Assembly (NCBI RefSeq): GCF_901709675.1 | Contig: NC_051106.1 | Location: forward strand, 2,180,001-2,244,000 | Origin: Syngnathus acus | Lineage: Eukaryota; Chordata; Actinopteri; Syngnathiformes; Syngnathidae | Length of the DNA stretch: 64,000 nt | Reading direction: 5' to 3' | Part shown: piece after piece, positions 46,198 to 61,349 of the stretch | Position numbering within the stretch: the first letter of the stretch is position 1 | Layout: each line of letters starts with the position of its first letter | The notes under the pieces: model-generated | Told to the model about the DNA's origin: nothing | Databases searched by the model: none | What the model saw: only the letters and a program-made list of their open reading frames with translations | Translations under genes and position numbers: made by a program

Positions 46198-49100
46198 ATG
46201 GCGCTTAGTCAAGGAACAAAGAAAAAAGTTTGCTACTACTACGACGGTAAGTTTCATTGTTTCCGAGTGCACGGAGTAGCGCACTCACAAATTCACGCGA
46301 CGGCATTTTATCGCCATCAAATGTTTGATTAATTTCCTCACTTGCTAATCGCGCACACCAGCTAGGCAGCTAGCATAAAGCTCGAGCTGCTTTCATTGTC
46401 CTCCTCGGGCGCACGAGATGACGTTTAACACTTGTGTTAATTTGGCGTTTGTAAATAACATACCATAAAGTGCAATATTGGAGTATATCGAGCACAATTA
46501 ACCTATTCTGTTAGGGTTCATTTGTTGCTTGAGCTAACAATGGCGATTCGAGCGCTTCATCAAGGCATAGTTAGCATCGATGTAGCTCATTGAACGGGGA
46601 GCTAGCGGAAAGTGGAACCTGTTTCTTGTTTCAGTGAGGTTACTTGCACTTGCAATAAATGCTACTCTCTGGGTGGGTTCCCCGATTCATATAGTCATTT
46701 AAGTCTGAGCGATTTTTATTTATTTTTTTATAACTGGACGTGCGTTGAGTTCCCTCGGTGTACCGATGCTTTGCACATGCTTAGCACAGGAATGCACAGC
46801 GAGCAGATTCAAGTTTGAGCTTCCTCCGACTAATATTCTCTGCGCTTGCTCTCATTTCAGGTGATGTTGGAAATTATTACTATGGCCAGGGACACCCCAT
46901 GAAACCCCACCGCATCCGCATGACTCATAACTTGCTGCTCAACTATGGGCTCTACAGAAAGATGGAGATATATGTACGTTTGAACGATTTTTTTGGCGGG
47001 GGGAGTCATAGCAATCTTTCTTCCTCAACATTTAAAGTTTGATTTATTTTTATGTTTTCTTCTTTTTATCAAATAGCAATACATACATTGGTTATCTGTG
47101 TTATATGAAACTATATCAGATTTATTGTACAGAAATGTATACGCTGAAAGCCTGACTTGCAGCTTTTTAAGCGTTCACCACAACAACAAAATTCTAAACG
47201 TAAGTCATAAATCATATTACAATAGTATCAATATTAAAAAATAAACCATACTGACTCATCATGAAGAGGTAGAGTGCCCCCCCTCCCCCAAAAATGCAGC
47301 CTTTGTGATTTTACAAATTGCACTATGCTACATCGTGATGTCAATTTGTTCAGCCCGAGTAGGTTTTAAATACAATAACTGTTGATGGCTTTTTGGGCTT
47401 GAGTATCATGTTCCTCTTGTTTTGCAGCGTCCACACAAAGCCAGTGGCGAGGAGATGACCAAGTATCACAGCGATGATTACATCAAATTCCTGCGCTCCA
47501 TCCGTCCAGACAACATGTCAGAGTACAGCAAGCAAATGCAGCGGTGTAAGGGATCATTCTGTCTGCAGCATTCTGTTCTTTTAGGCTGATATGAAAAATA
47601 TCTCATTGTTTATCATTTCCTCACACCTCCAGTCAACGTAGGCGAAGATTGTCCAGTGTTTGATGGTTTATTTGAGTTCTGCCAGCTCTCAGGAGGCGGC
47701 TCCGTTGGTAAGATCATACTGGACAGCCTTACTTCTGTTGTTACATCTTTGTTAAAATCAAGCTTCTAATTCTCATACTCTTGCTCCGTTCAGCCGGTGC
47801 CGTCAAGTTAAACAAACAGCAGACAGACATAGCGATCAACTGGGCAGGTGGCCTGCATCACGCCAAGAAGTCTGAGGCCTCAGGGTTTTGCTACGTCAAT
47901 GATATTGTCCTCGCCATACTGGAATTACTGAAGTGAGCACACAGAATTGGCATCAAGCCATGGGCGGTTGGTTGAATAGTAGCTTTTGAAATAAATGGGG
48001 AAGTGATTGTAACACGGGATGGGCTATAAGAATAGATTTTCAATTGTTTTAAAGCATTGGTACAAACAAAGATTATAGAGCAAGTCAATATTTTATTAAC
48101 ATAAAAAAATATTTTCCATTCATTTCATTTTTATTCAATGATACAGGTAATATAAACCAATCTGAAATAACACTGAACTACTAAAAATGAACTCCCCAGA
48201 AACAACGGATATGCCTTAAAATGTAAATATAATTTTGAAGTTATGCGCTCACATATGACGCAACAGCATTGCTACTTGAAAATGTGCAAGATCAAAAAGT
48301 GACACAATTGATTGCTGCTTTGGTCCGTTGACTGCACGGCTCATTAATAGCAGTTTAATAGTTATTGTTTTTTCTGTTAATTTTTAATCTTTCCAGTTAA
48401 TCACTCGGGTGGTACTTGTTCAAAGAATTCAAAGGGTTTGTTTTATTGCCCTGTTTTTGATGACATGCCTTGCACATTGGCTTCCTCCTCCACATCGCAC
48501 TGGCGATATGGCTAGAAAAGCGATGGGTAGGAACTTCTCGTCAGTCTTGCTTCATCTTCGGAAAATTACGCCATGGCATGGCTGCCCAATAGCACATTCA
48601 GTCAATATTGTGATTGCTTTCTTTTTACGTATTGGTTTGGCGGCTGTCCAGGGTGAACACTTGTAGTCTGATTAAAACCATGTATGTAAAAAAAAAAAAA
48701 ATAGACTCTTCAAAGAATACTACAATAGTGCTTTTGTGCTTTAGGTACCACCAGAGAGTTCTGTATATAGACATTGACATCCATCATGGAGATGGTGTGG
48801 AAGAGGCATTCTACACCACAGACCGTGTCATGACTGTGTCATTCCACAAGTATGGAGAGTACTTCCCCGGCACTGGAGACCTGAGAGTACGTATTTTAAA
48901 GCAACACTTTCAAAATGGCCAAATACTGTAGTGACACTTGATCGGTCCTCTGCAGGATATTGGTGCTGGGAAGGGCAAATATTACGCTGTGAATTACCCT
49001 CTGAGAGATGGGATCGACGACGAGTCTTATGAAGCCATATTCAAGCCTGTGAGTAGCTGAAACAGTCATGTTTAGTTGAAAGAAGCATTTTCAAGTGAAT

Positions 49101-51075
49101 GCTCTTGCCTTGTGTAGATCATGGCCAAGGTGATGGAGATGTACCAGCCCAGTGCTGTGGTTCTGCAGTGCGGCGCAGACTCTTTGTCAGGCGACAGACT
49201 CGGCTGCTTCAACCTCACCATTAAAGGTTAGCAAGACTTGGCTGCTTAGGTGACACGAAAAGCCATTTTCTCTAACAGCCTCACAATGCTTCCGCAGGAC
49301 ATGCCAAGTGTGTGGAGTACATGAAAAGCTTCAACCTGCCTCTCCTCATGCTGGGAGGAGGCGGCTACACCATCCGAAATGTCGCACGCTGTTGGACCTA
49401 TGAAACCGCTGTCGCACTTGATACGTCAATCCCTAACGGTACGTCATATTTGGCATGAGATTACCTTGTGCAAATCAAACACAGGACTGTTGATTGTAAT
49501 TCACAAATGAATGAATTTAAACTTGTTGCTGTGGATATAAATATCTGTTGTTAATGGCTTTTTAGAAAATAAGTATTGCCAAATGTCTCAATTTCTGTCC
49601 ATTGGGAAGATTAGCAGATAAAACCAATTTGTCTGCCACCAACATTTCATATCTGTTTTAATGACTATTTTTCCATTTTAACCCTCCCAGAACTCCCATA
49701 CAATGACTACTTTGAGTACTTTGGACCAGACTTCAAACTGCACATCAGCCCCTCCAACATGACCAACCAGAACACCAACGATTACCTTGAGAAGATTAAG
49801 TAAGTCAGCAATGTATTGTGACCGGCAAAGGCATATACTCTGGTGACTCAAAGGTTGTGAAATACTGCTCAAACATTACACGAATGTTTTGGGCGTAACA
49901 TGAAGATTAGTCTTGCAAGTTCCCTGTTAGACTCTATGAAGGCAAAAGGTCAAATTAGTATTATTTTATATAAACCTTTGACTTGTGTCTTGCAGGCAGC
50001 GTTTATTTGAGAACCTGCGCATGCTGCCCCATGCTCCTGGGGTACAGATGCAGGCCATCCCAGAAGACGCCGTACAGGAGGATAGTGGAGACGAGGAAGA
50101 GGAGGATCCCAGCAAACGCATCTCCAGTACGAATCTGCATTCATTAGTATTTCCCAAAACAGATGGTAAGTCTGAACATGAACCCATTGATAATGTTGCA
50201 CGCGCTTGTCTGTGTTCAGTCCGCGCTCATGACAAGAGGATAGCGTGTGAGGAGGAGTTCTCTGACTCTGAGGACGAAGGTGAAGGAGGTCGCAGAAACA
50301 CAGCCAACTTCAAGAAGGCCAAGCGAGCCAAGACCGAAGGGGAGAAAGAGAGTGAAGAAAAGGAGAAGAAAGGTGAGGAGGAAACAAAAGGTATTTATAC
50401 TCATTTTTGTTGTTTCTATCCTTCTTTCACCCTGCTGGCCAGTGCTGTGCATCGAGGCTTCACTTTGTCAGCCTTCTGCTTGAACTAATCAAAACTAATT
50501 ATGGTAAACTTTGTAATGACTTGCTTGCCACCCTTTTACACCACAACTACTGTTTGATGAGATGTGAACTGTTGATATGTGATATTTTTATCGATACAAT
50601 ATTGTATCGGAAAAAAAAAACGGTAGTCTATAGTCACATTTATATCCAGTGCATTCAAAATGCCAAATGTGCCAAGTTGAGACACAGTGATTTAGTAACA
50701 ATGTTTTATATTGCTTAATGAGTGAAATACAGATGCCTGTATTATGTGTGTGTTCCCATGTTTGCACTTTGTATCTATGAGAACCTAAAAGTGGATTAAA
50801 TCATGAACATGCTTCTTTTCACATGTTTAAAAAAAAAAAAAAAAAACACTGCTGGCATGAACATGCGTGCTGTTTAGTAGGGTTGGAAGAGTGATGGCCT
50901 TTTATTCCCTCCCCTCTTCACAGAAGTCAAAGATGAAGAAAAGGCACCAGAGGAGGAGAAAATGGACACATCAAAGTGAGGAAACACTTGTTTACTGTAA
51001 TAGTTTCCAGGAAGTAGTTTTAATCATGTCACGTGCTGCTCCTTTAGGCCAAAAGAGGAGTCGAAGACACCTTAA
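46198..51075 (+). CDS. hdac1: Histone deacetylase 1, 14 coding exons
   Basis: Exons: 46198-46246, 46861-46973, 47428-47545, 47633-47707, 47794-47932, 48745-48886, 48956-49048, 49118-49226, 49298-49438, 49691-49799, 49996-50126, 50220-50372, 50924-50975, 51048-51075, giving 483 aa; human HDAC1 is 482 aa. It is a class I zinc deacetylase and the catalytic subunit of the Sin3, NuRD and CoREST complexes. [26 protein letters not shown] is the conserved start. [14 protein letters not shown] carries the paired catalytic histidines (140/141), DIDIHHGDG carries zinc ligands (Asp176, His178), and LMLGGGGYT with NVARCW holds the active-site rim. The acidic/Lys-rich tail ([13 protein letters not shown]) has CK2-type serine sites and ends KEESKTP. 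A second donor 18 nt downstream (exon end 50390) would add six residues. An AAGAAA-rich tail and A/T-rich 3' UTR follow, with ATTAAA at 51809-51814. Confidence 0.96.
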
Positions 51076-52088
51076 GCTCCTCTCCAACCAATGATGCCAG
51101 AGCTGGGAAGAAAAGATCTTAAAGGAACATGTTTTTTTTTTTTTTTGTGTATATACACACACTTTGTGGGTGGGGGGGGGTTTGCTTCTGTGGAATACGT
51201 TATGACCTGGGACAAAAAAAAGTTTCTTTTGTTTTTCTCCTTTCCCTTCTATCCCTCTTTGGACACTTTTCCAATATTACTATGACGTGAAAGCAGAAAA
51301 ATATTTTGTAAGCTTCTCATCTTCCAAACCTTTTATGCACCAACATTTGGATTTCTTGTGTCAGACAACTGTTAAAAATGACTCGTTAGTTATGGATTTT
51401 TATCTCGTGAATTTAACTTATTTAAATCGTAGATACTTTGACCCTATACCCCTTTTGGGAGTTTTTTTTTTTATGTCTTTAAGTCCCAAGTATGTTGTGT
51501 GCCTTTGAGAGTATAGTTATTGCATGTTTGTATAATAGAGCCTTTTCTATAATAATTCTGTCTCAGTAGTCTTTCCTGCTAAAATTGCAGTAAGTGTGTG
51601 TACCTGTGATTTTTCTTTTTTTTTTTTTTATTCTAAATTTGAGATTTTCATAAATATTTCGTTTGTGTGCTATCATTTGAAACCGCAAACTATTGGCTGT
51701 TTTGGAATGGGAAAATAGAAGTAGTAGTTAAATTATAGTTATATAGTAGAATAGTTAAATTGATGCTATTTGTACTTTAAATGAGAACAGTGTTCCATAT
51801 GGCTAATAATTAAAATATAATACTTTAACAGATTGAATTAGATGAATGACAATATAGCATTTGTTAAAAATATACTAGATATTAAACGAAAAAGCTGACC
51901 AGCTGGTATTAACATTTTTAATACACACTGTGATCATCACATAAAATGGCAGTTTCAACAAGTAAAAAAAGCTTATGTAGAAAAAAATATTCAAGACAAA
52001 TGTCTTTACCACTCCAAATGTTACTTAGGTATAAGCAGTTCCAACCCTTATTTGATTCATTATGCTCAGAGCCAGTGGCTCTGCTCTA
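51076..52088. other. Convergent 3' region of hdac1 and the tetraspan gene
   Basis: hdac1 (+) and the tetraspan gene (-) converge here. The candidate signals are ATTAAA at 51809-51814 for hdac1 and TTTAAT at 51917-51922 (minus-strand ATTAAA) for the opposite gene, so the two transcripts may end within about 110 bp of each other. There is no other coding content. Confidence 0.4.
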
Positions 52089-54578
52089 CTACAGCACTGC
52101 TTCCAGCAGCTCATCCTCTTCCATGGCCTCTGTATCAAGTTGGGGCGGCGCCTCAGATGGAGGCGACTGGGCAATTGCGGCAGCCCTCTGGATGCGGACC
52201 TAAAACCAAACAATTGTAAATCACTTAGGACAAGAAGGTGAAATGAAAAACAAGTTTTGAGATGAATTACCCTCTTTGCTATGGTGGGCCTCCGCCTACA
52301 TGGACAGAGGTACAGGAAGGACGTACAAGCAGCAAAGCAGCGGAAGGAGAACACCATTTCCACCGCAGACGTGAGGATAAGTGGCACCCACAAAATGATT
52401 GTGGTGCTCTTAGTGAGAAAAACAAGATGGTTAAGAATTTTTAAGCAGACACTGTCAACTTCTAATGTTTATGTCCTCACATAGATGCGGGTGGGGTCAA
52501 AGGGGCATTCATAGGTGACACTGGAAGATCCTATACCATGTTTGAGGAGAGTACAGTGTGTCATCAGGCTTTGTCCTTTGTGTACAATGGCGGTGATCAC
52601 AGAAGCAATCAGGCCCAAAGTGGAGGCAATGGCCAAGAGCCCTGCGATGAAGCTGAACACCAGCAGGACCCACTTCTGCAGAGATATCACAGAATATAGT
52701 TGGCTTCAAAGTTAATTTTTTTTGTATTTCAAGACAGGCACGACTGATTAATTTATTTTAATTTGCAGTTGCTATTTGTTATATCAAACAATATTTTCAG
52801 ACATTGACCAGCAATGGATTGTCTTTAGCTTTGGAGGTGCTGTTAGCTATGTACTTCTTTAAACACACTCATTTATTAGAGAAAAACAAGTTATGACAAG
52901 CATGCAAAGTCCTTGCAAACATAAGGCAAATATTTCTCACCAAAATCCTTTTCTTGTTTTTGGACAAAACAATTGCAATTATTCCACCAATAATTCCCTG
53001 AAGAGCATAAGACACATGAGCAACATTACAATTGTATTTGCATAAAAGTGGACATTTTTATCTTGTCTCATAACCATCTTTTAATGTAAACTAAAACCCA
53101 AATATTTGACATCTGAAAGGAAAATTACTGGAATGGCTCTCTGTTGCAATACTCTTGAACTCTCGCTTACATCGATGATACTCATGCATTTATATATTCA
53201 AAATAATTTTCTAAATTAATTCTAATTTATCTTCTATACACTGTATTTTTCTTTTACCATTAAGCCTGCCACAATGGCGATGACATTAGCGATGGCGTAC
53301 ACCAAGATGCGGGCCTCGGTGTGCACACTGATGTGCCTAAGCACCGCACCGTGCACCAGGGCGCCGAGCAGAAAGTTGACATGGCCCACCAGCACCAGTG
53401 CCAAGCCCATCTTCATCAGGGTCTTGTTGTCTTTGAGGTTGGCACAGCACACCCCTACACGAACACAAACGGTAACTTTCAACCTTGATGCTGTCAGCAA
53501 TAAGACTGCTCAACAAATGTGCCAAGTGTTATGTTGTTACCCACAAACATAATTTTTTCATAACTGAGCATTTTGGTTGGCTGCAAACGTCTTTTCTGCT
53601 GCAGTACCATTCACATGCAATTTGACACTTGAAATAGGAGCCAAACTAGTTAAATTGTCAACTATTGAAAACTAGTTGCAGAACTTTTCAGTGGCGTTCT
53701 TTCATGTTGCTCATGTGCAGCTGGCTACCCTCTTTTTTATGATACCTCTTTAGATTAAGCTTGTTTAATCAGTCAAGAAGAGGTCCTTAAAAACAATGAG
53801 ATTTGCATCTTTTTATTTGAGCACCCTCCACTCCACTCTGTAAACAAAGCAAACAAAGGTTTGGGTGGGGTGTTGTAATGTATACTATCTTCCCCTGAGG
53901 TGTTGAGTAGTGTTAGTTACTTGCTGGACCAACTCTGTGTTTTGGGTCATAATATTAGTAGTTTGCTTCCATTCACACATGCACATAAAGTGACGATGAT
54001 AACACTTCAGCCATATTTTTAAAATATGTTTGCAAACTGTCCAACACAAGAGATGAATCCAACATTTCAATTCAAGTTGTGACATTGTCAAAAAGGTTTA
54101 GAACTGCTCTACACTAGGCAAATTTATTGGCATCATCTCCCAGTATGATGTGGTGCAGTTGACCAAGGAATTTTAATATGGACACACTGCCATTCACACA
54201 GAGGACAATTTAATAAGCTTAGAATGACAACTCCAATGTACTAAATGCAATGTACTGTGAGCAGATGTCACTATAAACACAGATCCCTTCTAAACAATGA
54301 TTTTTATACATTTGTATTTAATCTATATTTGCTATAATTCGAGTTGGGGCGCGTTATTCCATTTAAGGCGTGAACATTTCAACTTTGGCTTTTGAATGAT
54401 ACAACACTAAATAAAATGCTGTACTGTTTGGTATACAAATGTTACGCTTGTTGAACTGGACCTAAGCGCCTTCTAAACGTCGAAAAAAAAGACCACGCCT
54501 TAACCCGAAAGCACGCAAGTGTCATTTCAAGTAAAACACACAGGAACGAGTCGGAGCAAACATACCGCAGTTCACCAT
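52089..54578 (-). CDS. tmem54: TMEM54/KRTCAP3-family four-pass membrane protein, 6 coding exons
   Basis: Exons on the minus strand: 54578-54566 (13 nt, MVNC), 53454-53258, 52997-52941, 52675-52481, 52408-52271, 52199-52089. They sum to 711 nt, giving 236 aa. There are four hydrophobic segments: MGLALVLVGHVNFLLGALVHG, AIANVIAIVAGLMGIIGGII, WVLLVFSFIAGLLAIASTLGL and ILWVPLILTSAVEMVFSF. The family signature CPFDPTRIY precedes the last helix. The cytosolic tail is basic then acidic (CPCRRRPTIAKR, EAMEEDELLEAVL). Human TMEM54 and KRTCAP3 both share this plan. The first helix is closer to KRTCAP3, while AIVLSKN, KGQSLMTHC, the RIYST context and synteny with LCK-HDAC1 favour TMEM54. The symbol is therefore tentative. 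The function is unknown in the family. Confidence 0.8.
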
Positions 54579-55057
54579 GACTGACGTCCTCTTCTATAAA
54601 AGTACGTTAAGAATGAACACCCGCTATCATTTCTGATAGCGTTTATTGGAAAAGTCGCATTGCGGTGAGCGACTTCTTTTCCGCAACTGTCGCTCACCTG
54701 CGATTCCTCCAACTTCCTACCTGAGCATAAGCCCCGCCTCTCCACACTACTTTTTTTTTTTTTTAAACATTATTGCTACACTACCTTTGCCATAAAATGT
54801 CATAATTTAAATATTTACTAAGCAGATAGGCTGTTTTAAAAAGGGGACATTTAATTGCGCTTTTGCTGTTATGTTAGAACCGGGACCGCGCTTTGAAAAC
54901 GAGTACGCGCGTTCTGGAGAAGGCAAGCTATTTGTAGAGCCAAGTTATTTTTTCACTAAACAAGTACACCGTGGCGTAATCAATGTACGACGTAAAGCAC
55001 ACTCACACTGGTCACCGTTTGTCGACGTACGTGTCCCTTTACGTATGAGCGTCGTCA

Positions 55058-55097
55058 TTATTATTAGAGATTACTACGTAATAATCTCTAATAATAA
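55058..55097. repeat. 40-bp near-perfect palindrome
   Basis: TTATTATTAGAGATTA and TAATCTCTAATAATAA flank a short CTACGTAA centre, so the sequence can fold into a hairpin with a central TACGTA. It sits next to the repeat cluster at 55140-55600. Confidence 0.85.
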
Positions 55098-55139
55098 CTA
55101 AGATAAATCTTAAATATTGTATTATTAGTAGTACTAATA

Positions 55140-55600
55140 ATAATATATTTAATATTTAGAAGTAAGGTTAAGCAACAGGTTTATTGTTTTTCTGAAATGC
55201 CACAGCTATAATAAATGGAAAAAGTGACTGCAAAAACAATCATGCCACTGGTTAACTGATCAACGTGTCCCTTTACGTAGATTTAAAAATGTGCGCTTTT
55301 CTAGCATAGATTTTTTGTGTTTTCATTTTTTGTTTCTAAATTTGACCTTCAAACGCTTGTGCAATTTGGATTTGACCATCCCTTGTGATTTATTATAGCT
55401 GTGACATTTCAGAAAAACAATCAATCTGTTGCTTAACCTTACATTTAAGTCTTAAATATTACTACATGTATTATTATTATTATTACTAGTAATAATCAAT
55501 ATAATATTTAAGATTTAGATGTAAGGTTAAGCAACGGGTTTATTGTTTTTCTGAAATGTCACAGCTATAATAAATGGAAAAAGTGACTGGAAAAACAATA
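55140..55600. repeat. Three copies of one sequence in direct and inverted orientation
   Basis: Copy A (about 55140-55240, +), copy B (about 55380-55455, inverted) and copy C (about 55500-55600, +) share GTAAGGTTAAGCAAC, TTTATTGTTTTTCTGAAATG and CACAGCTATAATAAA. B and C are arms of a hairpin around an ATT-rich loop of about 45 bp. A related segment (AAACGCTTGTGCA after TTTAAATTTGA) also occurs near 32310-32340, so this is a dispersed family, probably a foldback-type MITE. Confidence 0.75.
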
Positions 55601-56183
55601 ATCTAGAAATTTGCACTTACTGATTAAATTAAAAAAAGAAGCTGCCCAGTGTTAGATTCAAAATGCATACTTACATTATCTATAATATAATATAGGATAT
55701 ATGAAATATAGATTCTATATTTTATACAGCTAATATAGTTTTTTTATTATGAAAATGTATTCACTGATTAAATATTTCGTACGTCATTTGTGATGTCTAA
55801 TTGATGTTGTTATAAAAACTGACGTTGTCTTTCGTACGATGACTTATTGCATGCTGTAATGATTTATGTTGTCATGCGTGAGTCTCTGTATTGATTAATT
55901 GCGAGAAAAACATGCAGGCAATGCACAGCTTTAATTCGCCGAAGTGCCTTCTTACAATAGGTCGACGTGCAGGCGTCACCTGCGTGCAAGCTCATACGTA
56001 CCCGCTTGTGTCATCTCTGTGACAGAGCCAAGTGGGTCCTTGTGGTAGCTCTACTCGGGGTAGTGGAGTCACAGCAGCTTTGTCAGGGTTGAAAAAATAA
56101 ATCGATAGAGATACAGCAAGACGAGAAGAATACAACGTTCCGAAGTCCCTGACGTCGTTGCATATTTTTTTTTTGCATTTGCA

Positions 56184-58360
<2,177 letters not shown>

Positions 58361-58466
58361 AGCTTGAAGAAAGCTATCAGTGCATGAATGAAGAAACCAG
58401 CTTTGGCTGGACTCCAGTATGACAGGGGACTTTTTGTAAATCTTTGAATAAAAAAAAGTTAACTCT

Positions 58467-58691
58467 AATTACAACCTGGTGATCCTGAAAGGGGGATCCT
58501 TCCATCTGTGGTCCCTTCTCAAGGTTTCTCATTTTCCCCTGGCAGGGGTTTTGAGTTTTTCCTTGCCCTTTTGGGAGCTTAAGATCAGGGGATGCTTTGA
58601 GAATAATTGTCAATTTTTGTCTATGTGAAGCCCTTTGAGACTGCTTGTGATTTAGGGCTATACAAATAAACTTGACTTGACTTGACTTGAC
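58467..58691 (+). mobile_element. Retroposon with TTGAC-repeat tail downstream of tubulin
   Basis: It ends GGCTATACAAATAAACTTGA followed by (CTTGA)n, a 3' tail style seen in fish LINE/SINE elements. The body includes TTTTTCCTTGCCC and GTGAAGCCCTTTGAGACTGC. TTAACTCT occurs on both sides (58459-58466 and 58692-58699) as a candidate short target duplication. It begins 15 bp after the tubulin AATAAA, so it may lie at or inside the 3' cleavage region. Confidence 0.65.
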
Positions 58692-58978
58692 TTAACTCTT
58701 CTTGTATTCCTGACTCTACATGGAAAGTGGCAAGTCCAATTTAGAAAACAAGAGCCATGCAGTTTAATATTTCTAATTATTTCAAAGAATTCTAATTACC
58801 AACATGAATGAATAAATACCAAGTTCATAATCAAAAAACTGAATTACATATTGCAATTGAATGCACCACGACAGCTTCATTAGTTTGACAGGTAGCAGCT
58901 GTCACCTCACTACCGAGACTATTAGTGGAACATGAGTTCACGCCGTTTTAGAGTGGTTGATCCACTTTGAGATCAGCA

Positions 58979-61349
58979 ATGGGTGTGCTGGAGCTACTTT
59001 TGTTTGTATTTTTAAGTCACCTTTCCCTGGTTCATTTGACAGAAGCTGTCTTTTTACAGAATTTTTTTCCTTTCCCGTATCAATTGAGCGATGATTTCAA
59101 TAGCATCTTCAACCCCTGGAGAGCACGAGTTGATTTTGGCACGTTTGCAGATCTCTCTTCGATCATGAAAGCCGTCCAGGTTTACTGTGATGAAAGCGAA
59201 CTCATCCTACTTGTGAATAAGAGATTGGGTGATGTCATCCTCAACCGAGACGAGATCCAGTTGGGTGATGGCTGCTACAGCAACAGTGAGCTAGCAAGCC
59301 AACTGATGTTCACGTACCGATATGATCAATGTGGAACAAGACATGAAGTGAGTGGACCAAAGTCTGATTAAATGAATTAGTTGGAATGAGCTTCTGAATC
59401 AATATTATTCAACAGATGGAGAAGAGCTTGGATGTGTTCTCCAACTTTCTTCATTTCAGTCCTAGGAAAGTCTTGAATTCGAGGCTCACACCTTCAACTG
59501 TGCACGTTTCCTGTATTCCAAATAGGTGAGTGGGAATTTTTTTTTGTTTAATTTGAATTTTTGCCATATGTATGATATTGCAGAGTTGCATTGGGCATGT
59601 TGGAGGCAAAAAAAAAAGTCATTACTATGAGTTAACTTACAGGCAATAAATGTCTTCCAGGTCAAACGAGCCAAATTTACCATATCAAACATTTCCTGAT
59701 AAAAGCAGACAATTCAGCATAAAAGCAATGGATTGTAAGTATAGTACAGATTGGCGGGGTGGAGGTTGAACGCTTCAGCACGTTGTGTGTTCTGTAGCCT
59801 CATGGACAAGTGCGGCAGAATCTAACATCTATATGCGAGGCCAAATCATCAATATTCAGCTGTCTGCTAAACTCCGCCCTCATCAGCAGCTCTTCAGCCG
59901 GTCCTGCTTTATCTCTTCATCTCCCGAGTCTCGCATTAAACCCTGGAGTGCAATCATAATGAATAAAGGGTGAGTAGCCATTTAAAGGTTTAATTATTTG
60001 CACATATGAATAGTTGGTGTTGAATTGCTGCTCTTGCTCTTTGCCAGGTGCACAGTCCCATCCAGTTCTTCATATACACTTGTAAAATTTCTGGACTCTG
60101 ACTATTCACAAGTGAAGTTTGCTTTGAATTCTACTTCTTTAATTTCAGAGGTGAGTTGTACTGAAACATTTGATATTGTTTAGTTTAATGACCCTGGAAT
60201 TTTTTTGCCCCCATCCCTCTTGAAGATGTATATCCACTGTAGTGTGCTCATCTCAGACATTGGGATAACAAGTGGCTCGAAATCCTGCAACTTTGACTTG
60301 GTCAATTCAAGGTATTTGCTAGATTATTCTATCTCAGTACAGTCTGTAATGACTCTGGACATAATTATGCTTTTTCTTCTCTCACATCTGTTTTTTTTTT
60401 TTATTGTTTCAGGTGGGAGGAGCTAAGTGGCAATGTGGAGGTATGCCGTTGCTGTAACTCAAAGTGTAAAGGCCTTTCTGTCAAGCACCTTTCTCAAGGT
60501 CTGTTTATCGAATAACAAAAAAAAAACCTCAATCAGTCTCAAAAGTCACACTAAATCAAAGTTTCCACTACTGTACAGACGCTAAGGCGGTCGTCAGCAC
60601 TGGTCCAATAATTCTAGTGCAAAGACCAGCACCCTCTATCCAAAAACCAGACTTAAACTTGATGCAGTCAGATGCTGCCCCACCAGAGGAAGAGAGCATT
60701 TCAGTCTCAAGTGAATTCCAGTGGCCCTCTTCACCAGGCGCCATTGTGGTTGTGAAGCAAGACCCGGTCTCCAGCCTGACGCTCTTGCTACCAGGCCAGA
60801 ATGAACAAAGTGATCCTGCAAGAGATGGCACATTAATTGACCTTCAGATTCCCACCATGGAACTAGAGACTAACCTAAATGACACCAAAGGTCAAATTGC
60901 AAACGTGGCCCCGGGCAAACCTCTGCACATGGAGGTCCGAGATGAACTGTGGCATGACTACAAAGCTACAAAACGTCAAGAGCGGCCAAACGATGCACAG
61001 CCAATTCTCCGCTCCAAAATTCAGTTGTCAAAAAAAGCTGATGGCTCCCAAACTCTAAGTTATGAAGAAGCGGTGGTAGAACGAGACAAAGTTTCTTTTG
61101 GAACATTTGGAATGGATGAACCGCCGTGTAAACGGAAGGGAGCACGCAGGAGACTACGTTCAATTTTTCTCGGTTTGTTGAGGTAACTGATTTTTTTTAG
61201 TGTAGGCCTTACCACAATACTGGCACAATACTGTGTGTGTCATCTAATGAGCTCAACACAAGAGCTTTTGTGTGTCTTGTTGGCTGGTAAACTAAATTTT
61301 TAATTGTTGTTTTTCCTTTAATTCCAGGAAGATGAACAAAGTGGAGTAA
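58979..61349 (+). CDS. Zona pellucida (ZP3/ZPC-like) egg-coat protein, 9 coding exons
   Basis: Exons: 58979-59347, 59416-59525, 59661-59734, 59798-59969, 60048-60150, 60226-60311, 60413-60498, 60579-61182, 61328-61349. They sum to 1626 nt, giving 541 aa. The signal peptide is MGVLELLLFVFLSHLSLVH. The ZP-N half begins AVQVYCDESELILLVNKR with LGDGC and YDQCGTRH. The ZP-C half contains SRSCFISSSPESR, CNFDLVNSRWEELSG and the ZP3-type CRCCNSKCKG cysteine cluster. The 200-residue exon 8 is low in cysteine and poorly conserved. The chain ends KRKGARRRLRSIFLGLLRKMNKVE: a basic, furin-like stretch but no clear transmembrane anchor. Fish ZP3-like proteins are secreted by oocyte or liver and polymerise into the chorion. 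The exact paralogue cannot be named. AATAAA is at 61369-61374. Confidence 0.88.

Larger units (their letters stand above)
54579..56183. other. Divergent intergenic region with inverted-repeat cluster
   Basis: It holds the promoters of the tetraspan gene (TCTATAAAAG on the minus strand near 54595, about 20 bp from its ATG) and of the tubulin gene (5' UTR probably from about 56030). Between them are the 40-bp palindrome at 55058-55097 and three copies of one roughly 80-bp sequence at 55140-55600, described separately. No other gene is visible. Confidence 0.45.
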
